Positions 10,135-22,494 of a stretch of 64,000 bases of DNA are shown one piece after another. Origin of the DNA: Phytophthora colocasiae (Eukaryota > Oomycota > Peronosporomycetes > Peronosporales > Peronosporaceae); contig JAGKQI010000062.1 in the NCBI GenBank assembly GCA_018806915.1, forward strand, positions 462,435 to 526,434, in the 5' to 3' direction. Positions within the stretch are counted from its first letter, which is position 1, and each line of letters opens with the position of its first letter. A model generated the notes under the pieces. It saw nothing but the letters and a program-made list of their open reading frames with translations, did not search any database and was not told the origin of the DNA. The position numbers and the translations under genes are program-made.

Positions 10135-10423
10135 TCGAGGAAGACACTAGTAGCTTCATGTGAGCTGCTCTTGGCACATAACTACCTGGAACACAGTGCT
10201 AGAATGTGCATGGTAGTGCAATGCGACCTGATAAAGTGATCCAAAGCAAGAAATATCTTACTGCTTCATACAAACACACTGTGACTGGAAGAGCAGCAGC
10301 GACGATATTAATGGCATTTAATTCTCGCTAATCCAAGTCAGATGGGTTGCTGTCTCGTGCGAGCAAGCGAGCGCGAGTGTATTTCCTTCACATGCTTGTT
10401 CTCCAGTCGTACTCTCTCTCTGT

Positions 10424-10813
10424 CTACTTCTTCTGGGCCCAGAGCGGAGCCTGGTAGCGGTCCGAGTGGTACGGAGACTTACCAGCCACCCAGCCAGGCA
10501 CGTTCTTCATGATCTGGCGCTCCTTCTCCAAGATGTGTTTCTCCTGTTCCAGATACTCAACGTCTGCCTCCGCCTGCAGGAAGGGAAGCAGCGCAATACG
10601 ATTCTCACGCTCCTCCTTAGCCACTTCACGGTGGTGCTTGTTGTGTTGACCCACGAGGTAGTAGCCCACGGACGTGACGAGGAACGTGCCGAGGAAGAGC
10701 GACCATCCCGGTGGTCCACGCGTGGCTGGGCCGTTCTTGACGAACTTGACGGGCTTAAACCCGCCCGGAGGCGGCATCTCCTGGTTAGGCGCGTGAAAGT
10801 TGGGCGTGGCCAT
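10424..10813 (-). CDS. NDUFA13: NADH dehydrogenase 1 alpha subcomplex subunit 13 (NDUFA13/GRIM-19)
   Basis: 129 aa, single exon. It carries the family marks QEMPPPGGFKP near the N-terminus, one membrane segment (~40-58), the RIALLPFLQAEAD motif, and the end IMKNVPGWVAG..PYHSDRYQAPLW. It is an accessory, single-pass subunit of mitochondrial complex I. It is tail-to-tail with RPN3 (~290 bp apart) and diverges from BRF1. Confidence 0.95.
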   Translation of the reverse strand: MATPNFHAPNQEMPPPGGFKPVKFVKNGPATRGPPGWSLFLGTFLVTSVGYYLVGQHNKHHREVAKEERENRIALLPFLQAEADVEYLEQEKHILEKERQIMKNVPGWVAGKSPYHSDRYQAPLWAQKK

Positions 10814-11151
10814 GGTTGTGGCGGTCAGTCAGTCACTCGGGTCAACGGGACGCACTTCCTGTCGCTTGTCGAGCAGCTTGGCTTCTCGGCCTCAAGTTTG
10901 TGTGGGGCGCGTTAGGGGGCAAGCATAACCTGTTAAATTCGATGTAAACTATTATATTTAACGAGCATAAATGATGTGTACCACGCGAATTTTTGACTGG
11001 TGGTATTGGGGTTGCTAGGGGTGTGGTAGACGGTATACAAAGTACAAGTTGAGGTGGAATATTGCTGCCGGAATAGGTTGTTCACCACCAACTAACTCGT
11101 CCTGATCAAACGTAGTGCTACCCAAGTTCTCTCCGCCTGGACCTGCGCGCC
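10814..11151. promoter_or_regulatory. Divergent promoter region, NDUFA13 / BRF1
   Basis: 338 bp separate the two start codons. A pyrimidine-rich stretch with CACCACCAACTAACTCGTCCTG precedes the BRF1 start at ~30-70 bp and may hold an initiator-type element. No TATA box was identified with confidence. Confidence 0.4.
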
Positions 11152-13315
11152 ATGGCCAGCATTTGCCCCACGTGCTCATGCACAGAGATCGACGTCGTGG
11201 ATGTGAGCGGAGAGGCGGTGTGCGTGAGCTGCGGCACTATTCTAGAGGAGAACAATATCGTGTCGTCCATCGAGTTCCAGGAATCGGGCGGAGGCGCTCA
11301 CTCAGTAGTGGGGCAGTTCGTGTCGGCCACAGCCTCAAAGGCCTATGGAAATATTGGTTCTAGTGGACGCAACTATGGTATTGAGTCACGCGCAAATACG
11401 CTGGCAAATGGCAAGAAGAAGATTCGCCAGATCGCGGGGATGCTACGTCTAGGTGACCACTATGTGGACTCAGCCTTCCGCCTCTTTGCGCTGGCGCTGC
11501 AACGCAATTTCACACACGGCCGCAAGACACAAACGGTTATCGCTGCCTGTCTCTACATTGTTTGCAGGAGAGAGCGCTCGCCACATCTACTTATCGACTT
11601 TTCGGACAAGCTACAAATTAATGTCTACGTGCTGGGAGGCGTCTTCCTCAAGTTCTGCAAGCTACTGCAGATCCACCTGCCACTGATTGACCCGTCGCTC
11701 TACATTCATCGCTTCGCTTCACAGCTCAATTTCGCTGGCAAGACACACAGCATCGCCACTACGGCGTTGCGTCTTGTAGCTACCATGAAGCGTGACTGGA
11801 TCGAGACTGGACGCCGTCCATCAGGTATCTGCGGTGCAGCACTGCTCATTGCAGCGCGTTCACAGTCAGTCATGTGCAGTCTGCACGACGTCATGGACGT
11901 CGTTAACATCGGAGAGCGAACACTAAAGCAGCGTTTGTACGAGTTCTCTCTTACCCCAACAGCGCAGTTAACCTATGATCAAGTTGGCAAGCTGGAGATG
12001 TCACGTGTGGAGTGTGACCCGCCCAGTTTTCAGCGTCACCGTGAGAAGGAGGTAATGGAAATGCTGCTACTCGAATCGGAAAAACTGCCGTTAGAACAGA
12101 ATGGACGAAAGCGATTGACAAGAGAGAAGGGAGATTCTGACGATGAAAGTGACGAAGATGACGAGAGTGACGGCGCCTTGGCCAAAGGTATGCTGAAGAA
12201 GAAAGTACAGCGCATGAAGGATGAAGAGATGTCACGTTTTTTGAGCGGCGATGCCTTCTATAAGAAAAAGCAGGCCGAGGCGCTGCTTGGCAGCCATGGT
12301 GTCATTGTAGGTACTAAAGGTGGTGCTGTCGCCGAAAATCGAGACGATGGAGAGGACGAAGAAGAAGAGATTGACTATGGATTCGACAACGTAAACGATC
12401 AGATTGTGAACCGTGCAAGCCGCTTGGCAGCGCAAGAAGTTTTGCTCCGTGTACGAAAGAAATCGGCGCGATACTTTATGCGAAAACGTGAGGAGGCAAA
12501 CTTTTACAAGACGATTGAGCGAGATCTTACCCTGGCGCTGGAGGATGATGCATCGTCGAAAGTTAAATGTGATGGAGAAAAAGTGCAAATGGATGATGAT
12601 GCTAATGGTGAAACAGAGCACAGCACTAGCCCCACTACTTCAGCAGACGATGAAGCGGATTCTTCAATAACAAGAAGGCGACGATCACGGAGTTTAGTTG
12701 ATAGTAGTAATGGCATCGAGAAAAGGAGGAGATCAAGGTCAAGTGATGACACTTATGAGCAGGAGGAAGATGCAGAAGACCCAGAAGGTGAGGACAAAGT
12801 GGCTGAGAAAGAGGACAGCACTGGAAAGAAGTCTTCTGATGAGGAAACTGTGGATACGTTTTCGGATTTGGATGACGATGAAATCAACTCGTTATTGCTG
12901 ACACGAGAGGAGGCTGAGAAGAAGAAATTGTTGTGGGAGAAGATGAACAAGGACTTCATTCAAGAACAGGTACATCCATTCATTAGGAGCGTTTACCTCA
13001 TGGGCTTTCTAACATAATGTCTGTGTTTGTGCTTGTGTTACAGGAGCAAAAGCGTTTACTTGGACTATCAGCACCAGATGCACCGAAGAAGAAAAGAAGA
13101 AAGAAAACTCCTGATGTGAACGCGCCACCACCAGACACAGCGCAACACGCAATCTATGTAAGCTACGCAGAGATGAAAACCACCCCTATATTCTATTCCT
13201 AAGCATTTCTGACATCGCACTCCACTTTTCGGCTGAACAGAAATTAAAGAGCCGAAGAATCAACTATGAAGTCATCGACGAACTCTTTGGCGAGGCGGCA
13301 AGCAACGGTTTCTAG
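11152..13315 (+). CDS. BRF1: Transcription factor IIIB subunit BRF1
   Basis: Predicted 668 aa in three exons: 11152-12969, 13044-13157 and 13241-13315, all phase 0. Residues 5-27 form a TFIIB-type zinc ribbon (C5-x2-C8, C24-x2-C27). Two cyclin-like repeats follow (~80-280; motifs KTQTVIAACLYIVCRRE and RRPSGICGAALLIAAR). The acidic C-terminal half includes the Brf1 homology region. The last exon ends INYEVIDELFGEAAS, the typical Brf1 C-terminal motif, which supports the splice model. BRF1 joins TBP and BDP1 in TFIIIB to recruit Pol III to tRNA and 5S genes. Confidence 0.95.
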
Positions 13316-13652
13316 GACTTCAACAAAGCCTTGTTTTTTCAAACGTGCAACGTGGGGTCCGCAACTACGGTTTGTGAGGAGCGTAGATCGTTTGACGTTG
13401 GCTTTGTGGACACACTTTTGGAAGATATGACACTGAGAGTCGGTGCATGCAGGAAGAAGGCAGCGACTACAGTAAATGCGAACATTCCCCGCCCCTGATG
13501 TTGTTGCCGTTTCACCTCGACTGCCGCATAACTTCTTAGTTCATGAGGGTTTATTACTTGAAAAAATACTTAAGTCTAGCAGTGCCGAAGCACGTATGTA
13601 CAATACCATTAGCCACAAGTGGCTCAACCAAAACTCAACGAGATCAGGCCGT
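13316..13652. other. Short convergent intergenic region, no gene seen
   Basis: 337 bp between the stops of BRF1 (plus) and the cyclin gene (minus). It should hold both 3' ends. No structure stands out. Confidence 0.5.
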
Positions 13653-15947
13653 TCAGCACAACAGCGCCTCAAGATCTTCGAGCGGCAAATGAGCAACTTC
13701 GCCGAACTCTTTGGCACTGTACTTCGTCGCAACGGCTGTTAACTCGCTTGGCTCAGTCAAAATCGCCCAGATATCCCGTGAGCACGGGGCAATGGCCTCC
13801 ACCGCGTATCCTGTGAGCTCTATGAGTCGAGAGTTCCATACAAGACCTGGTGTCTGGTTTTCAACGTAGCAGTAGGCTGTGAGTAAGCATGCGCAAGCGA
13901 TGACCGATGGCTCATAGGTGGCCCCAAATGTGAAGTTAAGTAGAGAAACTTCCGCAAAGTAGCAGGCGAGCTGGCTGATGAGCTCGTCTTCCTCCTCGAA
14001 ATGCTCTAGATAGTAGCCCAGGAAACTGCTAACACTTGGCACAGCCAAATTGAACTTGAATACGTTGAGTAGGTCCCTCTCACAGTCCACGAGGTCGGTC
14101 TTTGTGTACGATCTCTCACAGATGTACAATAGATCATCCATATCGCACGGGTAGATTTCCTCAAACTTAGAAGCGATCAACAATGCGGCGACTCCCACAA
14201 GCTGCAACTTCTGCGATTTCACGGGTGCTTGCGCCATGTATCTGTCAATGTAGTTGACAGTGAGGAAAAGCGTCTGTGCTTCGAGCTCGAAGCGCTGGTG
14301 TACTTCAACAAGCCAATCGACGAGAACGGCGCGCATCTTTGGGCGGATGCTTAGCTGCTTAGCAAATATGTCTTCTGTAACGTGGTATCGGTGCTCTCGC
14401 GCTCGAAGATTTTCGTAGATAGAACACGAGTACTCATCCACCGTGCCTGGGGAGTAAACGCCTGGTGTTGCAGCGCATGCTTGGTCAAACGTCTCGGAGG
14501 ATAGCACTAGGAGACTTGTTTGTTGACCAAACATGTCTTCATCAGCGGGGTGCACGTGATCCATGATCTCCTCAATAATCACCTCTTCCTCGACCACAGT
14601 AATAACCTCAGACACCTCCTTTATCTCCATTCCATCTTCCAGCATCTTTACTTCATCCACTATCCCTGCCTCTTCCTCAGTTGGTTCCCTTTCAGACACT
14701 TTGTTCTGTGACTCCACACGCTCAAACACTTGCTCATCCGAGAAATCGATGGGGGCCGTTGATGGATGCTTTGTCTTAAGAACTTCCTGTACAGTAGAAA
14801 TCTCCAGTAGTTTGTCGTTCTCTTTGCCTTCGACCTCGACCTCGAAGTCCGGATCCTCTTCGCTCCAACTGGGGTCGGCCTTAGTTTCTAGAATCTCAGT
14901 AGTAGCTTCAATGAGTACTGGGTCAGCAACAGGTGATGAGCTAGGCCGTGCACAGAGGCCGTCGAACTCGTCGTTCGCGATAAACAGGTCCTGCGGCTCC
15001 CCCTCCCCGTCAAAGGTACTGTAGCTGTCACGAAGATCCACTTCGTCGTCCTCAGGTTCCGTCTCCACCAGTTCGGACGAGCTTGAAAGCGACTTTGGTC
15101 GGGGCTTTTTCGCCAAAGGAGAAGTTGAACTGGCCGGGGACACACCCACACTGGCACAAACGTCCTCTTGTTCTTCTGGCAGCTTGAAGAATACCTCTTT
15201 CTCGGGTTGCTGAGTTATAGGCGCTATCTTCTTGATACCCACAACTGTCCACTTAGGGGGAAGCTTTGCGTCGCTCACTCGGCGATCGCCCCGTACCAGC
15301 AGTTCGTGCAGCTCGTCGTCTTCTTCGTCCACGGTACTGTAGCCTCCCAGAGAATCGTAAAACTCCCACTGCTTTTGCTCCAGCTGCGCCTCGATTTCAA
15401 GCGCAAGCTCCATGGGGAGCTCTGGTACAGCAGCAACCGCTTTCGCGACTGCCAACGTGGTCGGCGCTGTCGTTGTACGCTTCTCATAGCTAGTGCCGGC
15501 GGCGACATATTCTGGACTTGCGTCCTGCAGGGGGCAGGGAGCGTCCCGTCGACCCCCACTTTGCTCACTTGCACTATCATTTGCGCTGGCGACATCTGTA
15601 AGTGCCTCGGCGGTGCGAGCCCAGGCGAGACCGCTCGCACCCGAAGGGACAGTCACCTCCGACCTCTTCTCGTTAGAGGTAACGGTGTTGTTGATATCAC
15701 GGGAATCTTGGCGGTCCTCGTCGTCTGTGCGGTCTCCAACCACCGTCGGGGAGAGTAGTGTATGCCGCTGCTTACGCTGTGCTCGACGAGCCTCCCGCGC
15801 GGCTCGGCGAGCCGCCTTTCGTTGTTGTTTGGCCTGCTTCTTTTCGATCCGTTGCTGTACACGTCGCTCGTGGCCCTCAGCGTCGAACGCGCTCCGCAGC
15901 AATTGCCATCGGGACTGGACAAGTGCCGAAATCTCAGTGAACACCAT
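13653..15947 (-). CDS. A/B-type (mitotic) cyclin with long acidic N-terminal extension
   Basis: 764 aa, single exon. Residues ~500-640 form the N-terminal cyclin box: MRAVLVDWLVEVHQRF, then LQLVGVAALLIASKFEEIYP with the conserved K and E that contact a CDK, and CERDLLNVFKFNL. A cyclin C-terminal fold follows (~640-745; LLNFTFGATYEPSVIACACL). The first ~480 residues are low-complexity, with a basic N-terminal coil (QQRIEKKQAKQQRKAARRAARE) and long Glu/Asp/Ser-rich stretches. That is far longer than most A/B cyclins (400-450 aa). No clear RxxL destruction box stands out. It should activate a CDK at S/G2/M; A versus B type is not resolved. Confidence 0.88.
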   Translation of the reverse strand: MVFTEISALVQSRWQLLRSAFDAEGHERRVQQRIEKKQAKQQRKAARRAAREARRAQRKQRHTLLSPTVVGDRTDDEDRQDSRDINNTVTSNEKRSEVTVPSGASGLAWARTAEALTDVASANDSASEQSGGRRDAPCPLQDASPEYVAAGTSYEKRTTTAPTTLAVAKAVAAVPELPMELALEIEAQLEQKQWEFYDSLGGYSTVDEEDDELHELLVRGDRRVSDAKLPPKWTVVGIKKIAPITQQPEKEVFFKLPEEQEDVCASVGVSPASSTSPLAKKPRPKSLSSSSELVETEPEDDEVDLRDSYSTFDGEGEPQDLFIANDEFDGLCARPSSSPVADPVLIEATTEILETKADPSWSEEDPDFEVEVEGKENDKLLEISTVQEVLKTKHPSTAPIDFSDEQVFERVESQNKVSEREPTEEEAGIVDEVKMLEDGMEIKEVSEVITVVEEEVIIEEIMDHVHPADEDMFGQQTSLLVLSSETFDQACAATPGVYSPGTVDEYSCSIYENLRAREHRYHVTEDIFAKQLSIRPKMRAVLVDWLVEVHQRFELEAQTLFLTVNYIDRYMAQAPVKSQKLQLVGVAALLIASKFEEIYPCDMDDLLYICERSYTKTDLVDCERDLLNVFKFNLAVPSVSSFLGYYLEHFEEEDELISQLACYFAEVSLLNFTFGATYEPSVIACACLLTAYCYVENQTPGLVWNSRLIELTGYAVEAIAPCSRDIWAILTEPSELTAVATKYSAKEFGEVAHLPLEDLEALLC

Positions 15948-16870
15948 GGGAGTTATGGAGCTCCTATCAGGAAATGCGCTCTACGAAGGCGCTGCTGCCG
16001 GGTGGGAAGTTTCGTTACGTTGCCCTCCTTTTTCTTAGTCCGCTATGGAGGTTGCAAGCTGCGGGGTTTGGCGTCAATGCTGCAGTTTCCAAGCAAATGC
16101 CGCAGTGCAGGCCCCGACTCGAGGGAAGGATCATCTCCAGCGGGCTAAAGCACTGGGATTCAGTATGACGACTTTTTTTTGAAGTCGTAGTACGGATACT
16201 TCTCACTAACTTACCGCAGCCAAAATATAAGTATTCAAAGGAATTTCGGAGTATTAAACGGAAAAGTATCTGGGCCAATTACGAAGGGTACTTAGTTACG
16301 CAGGATGTAAAGTATCTGAGCAAGATCCTCAGCGAGCGAACCCATTTATGAGGGCACGTTAAGCCATATGGCTCCGACGAGCCCACGCCGGAGTCCTGGG
16401 ACAGATACTTTGCGAGCCATGTGGGCGAACTTGGCTGTGAAGTGCCGGCGAGCCACTGGCAGTACATACACCGACGCCAGCGCTACATACATGTACTAGC
16501 GCTAATCTGCAGCCTACGCGTAGGATCACCCGCACGTCTGTGTCCCTGTTGTTCCGAAACGCCCTTTCGCCCCAGGGAGGTCCCTGTTGTTCCGAAACGC
16601 CCTTTCGCCCCAGGGAGGTCCCAGCAACGTTGCTCGCCTATTCCTGGCTTCGAAATTGAGCCAGTTGCCCAAAATTTAGACATGGCGATTGGATAAAAAT
16701 AGCGTTATGGACCATTTTGCATTGCCTGTGCCCTTCGAGGAACGTGCGCAGACTGTCCGTATCGAGCAAACCATTTTTCAAGGGACACTGTCTTTTCTTT
16801 TCAGGAAAAGCTTTGTGCTCTTCAAGACAGGCTTTGCGAAAAGATCGGTTTCTTTAGGGCCGTCGCCACG
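15948..16870. other. Intergenic region between cyclin and EF-hand genes
   Basis: About 920 bp divergent spacer without a supported gene. It includes a perfect two-copy 38-bp tandem duplication at 16543-16618. Short open frames have no recognisable domain. Confidence 0.5.
16543..16618. repeat. 38-bp perfect tandem duplication
   Basis: The 38-bp unit starting tccctgttgttccgaaacg and ending ccccagggagg occurs twice in a row (16543-16580, 16581-16618) without mismatch. Confidence 0.95.
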
Positions 16871-17852
16871 ATGGACGCGCTGGCTGCGCCGGTGCTTCCA
16901 CCTGACAGCACAACCAAGTTGCTGCGAGTGTTCTGCCTTCTGCGACAGCATGACCGCAAAGCCCGCATTGCGAGGAGGACTGCTGAGCTAAACTCGTGGA
17001 AAGCACCTCCCCAAGCAGCAGCGTTGTCGCAGCGTGCGGACGACGTTATTGCCGCCGAGGAGCTGCAGCAAGCTTCGCCAACAGAGACAACCCGGGACAC
17101 AGTAGACCTGGTGGACGAGCTGAATCTGCTCGCCGTCAGCGAGGAACCAGACAGTCCAGCAGGCGGCATTGCCCCCGTGAGTTGTAAGAGTGTGGGCGGG
17201 GGCAATCTACGTGCGATAGCAGCCCCACTGACCACTATGCAAGAGTTGCGTAACGAGATTAAGGATCTTCAAAAGGGGATTATCACGAGCAGCAGCGATA
17301 CGTCCGGGGTCATTAGCCCAGCGGACTTGAGCTCGTGTATGCGCAGCTTGAACCGAGTGCCGTCGAAGGTAGGCGCCGACAATCGTTACTTGCTAGACAC
17401 TGTTGACACCGTGACTCTGTGAAGGGTGAGGTGCAGTGGATGATCTGGGAGGTCGACGAAGATCTGGACGGCAACGTCAGCTGGGAGGAGTTCAAGGGCT
17501 GCTACGTGGGCACGTTGCTAGACTCGCACGGGCTCGAACTCAATCAGTTATACTACCTCATTCAATTCTTGCTCTGTGATACAGATAGCAGTCAAACCGT
17601 CTCAGGTTGGTTTGCAGCTAGGTAGTGCATCTGGTCTCGTCTCGACTGAGAGAGGATGTTGTTGATTCTGGTGCAGCGGATGAAATTACTGCGGAGCTGC
17701 AGCGCATCGGGGGTACAGAGCACCTCACGGCTAAACTGTGGTCCGTACTTGATGGAGAAAGCGAGGAGCAGCAGCTACTTCGCAAGTTGTCGTTGTCCGA
17801 GTTCTTGGACGCAATGCTGGGCGACCTACCATCCAGCTTCAATCTGCATTAA
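16871..17852 (+). CDS. EF-hand calcium-binding protein, uncharacterised
   Basis: Predicted 292 aa in three exons: 16871-17368, 17425-17605 and 17653-17852. Introns are 56 and 47 nt. The second is very short and its acceptor is inferred from the frame. Exon 2 has one canonical EF-hand loop (D-E-D-L-D-G-N-V-S-W-E-E) after an amphipathic helix. A second, weaker loop (DTDSSQTVSEDV) follows ~35 residues later and spans the exon 2/3 junction. The N-terminal ~165 residues are mostly helical, without a known domain. No signal peptide or membrane segment is present. It is probably a calcium sensor; partner unknown. Confidence 0.75.
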
Positions 17853-18038
17853 ATACATAAAGTACGGTAATTAGATGCAGTACAATAGTATGCACATGTG
17901 TAGTTTTTAATAACTCATTTAAGTACGAAAATTTGCCGCCTCTGAACCAGAGGACAAGACGTCAGGAACACAAGCAAGCAGGTACAGCAGCATCGGCCAC
18001 AGCAGCAGCAACTACTTCTACTACTACACTAGCAGAAC

Positions 18039-18422
18039 ATGTCAGGACCTTTGGGAAGGATCATTGCGCAGGTGGTCGTCATGGGAGCGGGCATCGTGTC
18101 GAAAGCCTTCGTTCAGGCGTATCAGCAGGCTGTGCACAACGCGCGTTCGGGCAATGCTGGCGCTATGGCTGCCAAGACCGTGGTGCGCAAGAACCAAATG
18201 TCCCAGCAGCAGGCGCGCGAAATTCTTAACTTCCCCACGAGCGGTCCAGCGCTGTCCTCGGAAGATATCCAGAAGCAATTTACAAGGTACTTTGAGGCTA
18301 ACGACCCAGCCAAGGGCGGCTCCTTCTACTTGCAATCCAAGATTTTTCGAGCAAAGGAGGCGTTAGAGCGCAAAGAACCAGACGAAGAAACTCCGTCGCC
18401 TGATAAGACTAAAGATGCGTAG
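18039..18422 (+). CDS. PAM16: Mitochondrial import inner membrane translocase subunit TIM16/PAM16
   Basis: 127 aa, single exon. The N-terminal hydrophobic segment (PLGRIIAQVVVMGAGIVSKA) and the degenerate J-like domain (QQQAREILNF.., YFEANDPAKGGSFYLQSKIFRAKEAL) define PAM16/Magmas. The J-like domain lacks the HPD motif, as expected. PAM16 pairs with PAM18 to control mtHsp70 at the TIM23 import motor. Length is normal. Confidence 0.95.
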   Translation: MSGPLGRIIAQVVVMGAGIVSKAFVQAYQQAVHNARSGNAGAMAAKTVVRKNQMSQQQAREILNFPTSGPALSSEDIQKQFTRYFEANDPAKGGSFYLQSKIFRAKEALERKEPDEETPSPDKTKDA

Positions 18423-18661
18423 GTCGCTGGGGGTAAGTTCTGGCTAGTTTGAGGGAGGCGGGCTTGGAGATTGGTCACGAACGCGGGAAGCAAGATTGAG
18501 GAGAAGCCGTAGAAACAGTAGACACCCTTTTGCCGCAGATATGGCGTCCTGCACGGAGCCTTCTCTATAATACGTTTTATCGAGATGTCTGCCTTGCTGT
18601 ATCCGTAAAGCTTTGAGTGTTGGTTGGTTGAAAACAATTTATTTTTCAAAGTGTTTTTCGC

Positions 18662-19629
<968 letters not shown>

Positions 19630-19754
19630 ATGAAATTCATCGATATTGTCAGATTCTGAATTCAACGCAAGGCGGCCCAAATAGAACAAAAGCGAAGCTT
19701 GAAGGTGTGCATCTAGAGCAACATGAGCTGGTAAGAGTTTTTATTTTGCGTAGT

Positions 19755-20634
19755 CTAACTTGCTTCATCACTGCGGCTCGTCGGAGCCAGTTTCGACAGA
19801 CTGGCGCCAATATTTGAGAAGAATGAGCCGATTGAGTACTTTGAGAACTGGGACATACGAAGCGATGCACTACCGAGATAGTCTCCATTCTTGTCCGTTC
19901 CTGTCCAGCCCACGTAAATTGTGATATCACATTGGGCAGTTGTGTTGGTGCTGGTGGTGGAGTTTGATCCAGCAGAGCTACTATCCCCAACGTTGACGCT
20001 CGCAACCGAAGAATTGCCTTTACAGCTATCCACCGGAGTGAAGCACGTTTTGCCTTGACCACTAAGCCGTGCCGTTGACGTTTCCTGGGGTTTCGAGAAG
20101 AGATTGTAGTCACACATCTCTGCAGTGCAGAAGTAGCAACCGTCATCCCAGCTCACGCCTTGTACGACTCCCTTCTTCACAGATACAATAGCGGTGAAAT
20201 ATGGAGATATGCGTTCAGTCGATGCCGACGAGTAGAGCTTGTAATTCGTTCGATACTTGAGAGTCGACACGGTAAGGAAAGCACCCAAGGGGTTTGCACC
20301 GATGCGGGTATCATTCCATGCTGCAATACAAAAAAAAATTAGCGATCACTCAACATTTGCAGAGGAGATACCCACAGTCGGTAATGCGTAGCACGGTATA
20401 CTTATCAGCAATCGGCATGAAAAGCGTACGATACGCGTCGTTTACATTGACACAGATGTACGTGGCTGTTCCTTTCACAACGAGTGGCACAGGATCGGAC
20501 GGAGAGCAAATACTGGAGATATTCGTCTGAATGGCCTGCACTCTTGAAGTATCGCTCAAGAGTACAAGCATTATCCAAACGAGCATCAGCCACGCGACCT
20601 TAAGTACCAAGCGCTTCATCACTGGTAAGGTCAT
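19755..20634 (-). CDS. Putative secreted Cys-containing protein, unknown function
   Basis: Predicted 274 aa in two exons: 20634-20376 and 20320-19755. The 55-nt intron (donor GTGGGT, acceptor TTGCAG) is inferred because it restores the frame. The N-terminus is a clear signal peptide: MKRLVLKVAW followed by a ~17-residue hydrophobic core and a cleavage-like TSRVQA. No RXLR or LFLAK motif follows. The mature part has ~10 Cys, several N-glycosylation sequons, and a Ser/Thr/Asn-rich patch (~190-215). No GPI signal is evident. It could be an extracellular or cell-wall protein. The alternative start at the second Met (20619) gives the better signal peptide. Confidence 0.7.
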
Positions 20635-21294
20635 GTCTCTCTTGAGTTAATGACGGAATCACCTGATCAACAACACCACGAGTAGTAGTTTCACCAACCT
20701 TTCTCGCTGTTCCAGAAATACGAGGCGAAACCAAAAAAGACAGCAAAAATGCAACGACTTCCATGGCACAATCTTTTGTCAACGACATGTACTGGGAATG
20801 CGTACAGACATTTTTGGTATTCTCCGCTGATCAGCAATGGGCACGTGAGGAACTCAAGACAACTGCTTGCCAAACTTCTCTAGGTTTACGACATTTGTTT
20901 AAAATTACACTGTCATTTCGGGTAGGCTGCCAACGTGGCGAAATGAGCCTACGTAAACCGCGCTACAACATTGATACACTCGTACTGAGCTATTAGCACT
21001 ATACGCTGGGCGGAGTTTGTGACTGCTACCATTGTACAGCAACTGAAACGAGAAGCTACCCTGGCCCAGGGTCTTGAAGAGATCGTACAGGATGGTGCTT
21101 GGGCGCGCAATCCTGAGAAAGGCGTGTGTGACGTGTGACGGATTTTGTTGGATAAAGCGCTACGGTAGACTCTACACAAGAGGTCTTGGAACGAAATGAT
21201 CGGCTCGACAATGCGGTGAGCTGCTTCCAGCCCATTCGCCTTTTGTCCGTGGACGCCGCACCTTCGGAAGTCAAGTTCTCCACCTCTTACAGCA
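20635..21294. other. Intergenic, upstream of phosphate carrier 1
   Basis: No supported gene. A short coding-like stretch near 21040-21160 (..REATLAQGLEEIVQDGAWARNPEK..) is closed by stops and may be a decayed exon. CTCTTACAG just before the carrier start could be a 5'-UTR splice acceptor. Confidence 0.4.
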
Positions 21295-22335
21295 ATGAGT
21301 ACCTTCTTTCCCGTGATCTCGACTCTGAACCAGTCCGTCATGCCGCAAACGACCCCTGTCAACCATGCAGCGAGTCCTTCCGTCCTTGCCACCTCCGCCA
21401 TTAAATGGAATGCTCGTCTCGCGCACGACCCCGTTCACGACAATGCGTTCTACGGGAAGTGCATGATCGGTGGCATCTTGTCTTGCGGCATAACTCACAC
21501 GGGCATCACTCCTCTGGATGTTGTGAAGTGCAACATGCAAGTGAACCCGGCCAAGTACAAAAGCTTGCTGTCCGGTTTAAAGACTATCGCATCGGAAGAG
21601 GGCGTAGGCGCCCTGTACAAGGGCTGGGCACCAACCGCATTCGGTTACTCGATGCAGGGCATGTGCAAGTTCGGCTTCTATGACGTCTTCAAGGATATGT
21701 ACTCAACGATGGCTGGCGAGGAGAATGCGTACAAGTACCGTGGTGCCATTTACCTTGCTGGTTCAGCCTCGGCTGAGTTCTTCGCGGACATCTTGCTGTG
21801 TCCCATGGAGATGGTTAAGGTGAAGGTGCAGACTTCTCCTGCTGGCACTTTTCCTGTAAAACTGTCCCCCGCCATGGCTGCTATGAAGGCTAACCCCGAG
21901 ACCCGCTTCCCGTTCGGCTCTCTGGTGCCGTTGTGGTCGCGCCAGATACCGTACACCATGGCCAAGTTCTTCTTCTTCGAGAAGGTCGTGGAGGCTTTCT
22001 ACACGTACGTGTTCACGGAGCCCAAGAGCACGTACCCTAAGAGCACCCAGCTTGGCATCACTTTCGCTTCTGGCTACTTAGCAGGCATTATTTGCGCCAT
22101 CGTGTCGCACCCTGCCGACTCAGTTGTGTCGCTCATGGGCAAGCCTGCCAACAAGGGCAAGGGATTCGGTCAGATTGTTAGCGAGACGGGTATGAGGAAT
22201 TTGGCCACTAAGGGTCTTGGCACGCGTATCATTATGATCGGTACGCTGACGGGTGCTCAGTGGTGGATCTACGACACGTTCAAGACGGCCATGGGCATGG
22301 GAACGAGCGGTGGTGCTGCCCCCAAGAAGCCGTAG
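21295..22335 (+). CDS. PIC: Mitochondrial phosphate carrier (SLC25A3-type), copy 1
   Basis: 346 aa, single exon. Three mitochondrial-carrier repeats with six membrane segments. Signature motifs: PLDVVK (repeat 1), CPMEMVKVKVQ (repeat 2) and HPADSVVS (repeat 3), the last being the usual phosphate-carrier variant. It imports phosphate with H+ for ATP synthesis at the inner membrane. A paralogue is at 33645-34682. The 3' halves are almost identical at the DNA level, while the 5' ends differ more. A transposon array starts 22 bp after the stop codon. Confidence 0.95.
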   Translation: MSTFFPVISTLNQSVMPQTTPVNHAASPSVLATSAIKWNARLAHDPVHDNAFYGKCMIGGILSCGITHTGITPLDVVKCNMQVNPAKYKSLLSGLKTIASEEGVGALYKGWAPTAFGYSMQGMCKFGFYDVFKDMYSTMAGEENAYKYRGAIYLAGSASAEFFADILLCPMEMVKVKVQTSPAGTFPVKLSPAMAAMKANPETRFPFGSLVPLWSRQIPYTMAKFFFFEKVVEAFYTYVFTEPKSTYPKSTQLGITFASGYLAGIICAIVSHPADSVVSLMGKPANKGKGFGQIVSETGMRNLATKGLGTRIIMIGTLTGAQWWIYDTFKTAMGMGTSGGAAPKKP

Positions 22336-22349
22336 ATAAAAACCAACGT

Positions 22350-22357
22350 TTAGATGG
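22350..22357. repeat. Left 8-bp target duplication (TTAGATGG) of the DDE transposon array
   Basis: TTAGATGG flanks the first element here and recurs after the third at 33060-33067. Copies inside the array are separated by TTAGAT. Confidence 0.85.
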
Positions 22358-22494
22358 GGTTCATGCGATATGTTGGGGCCGACAGGCCCCGACATATCCG
22401 ATTCCGAACTCCGAACTCCGATATTCCGATTGCTATCAATTTTAAGATTCAGTAAAAAAATAGTTTTGATCAGGCGCAGTGAACTACAACAGAG

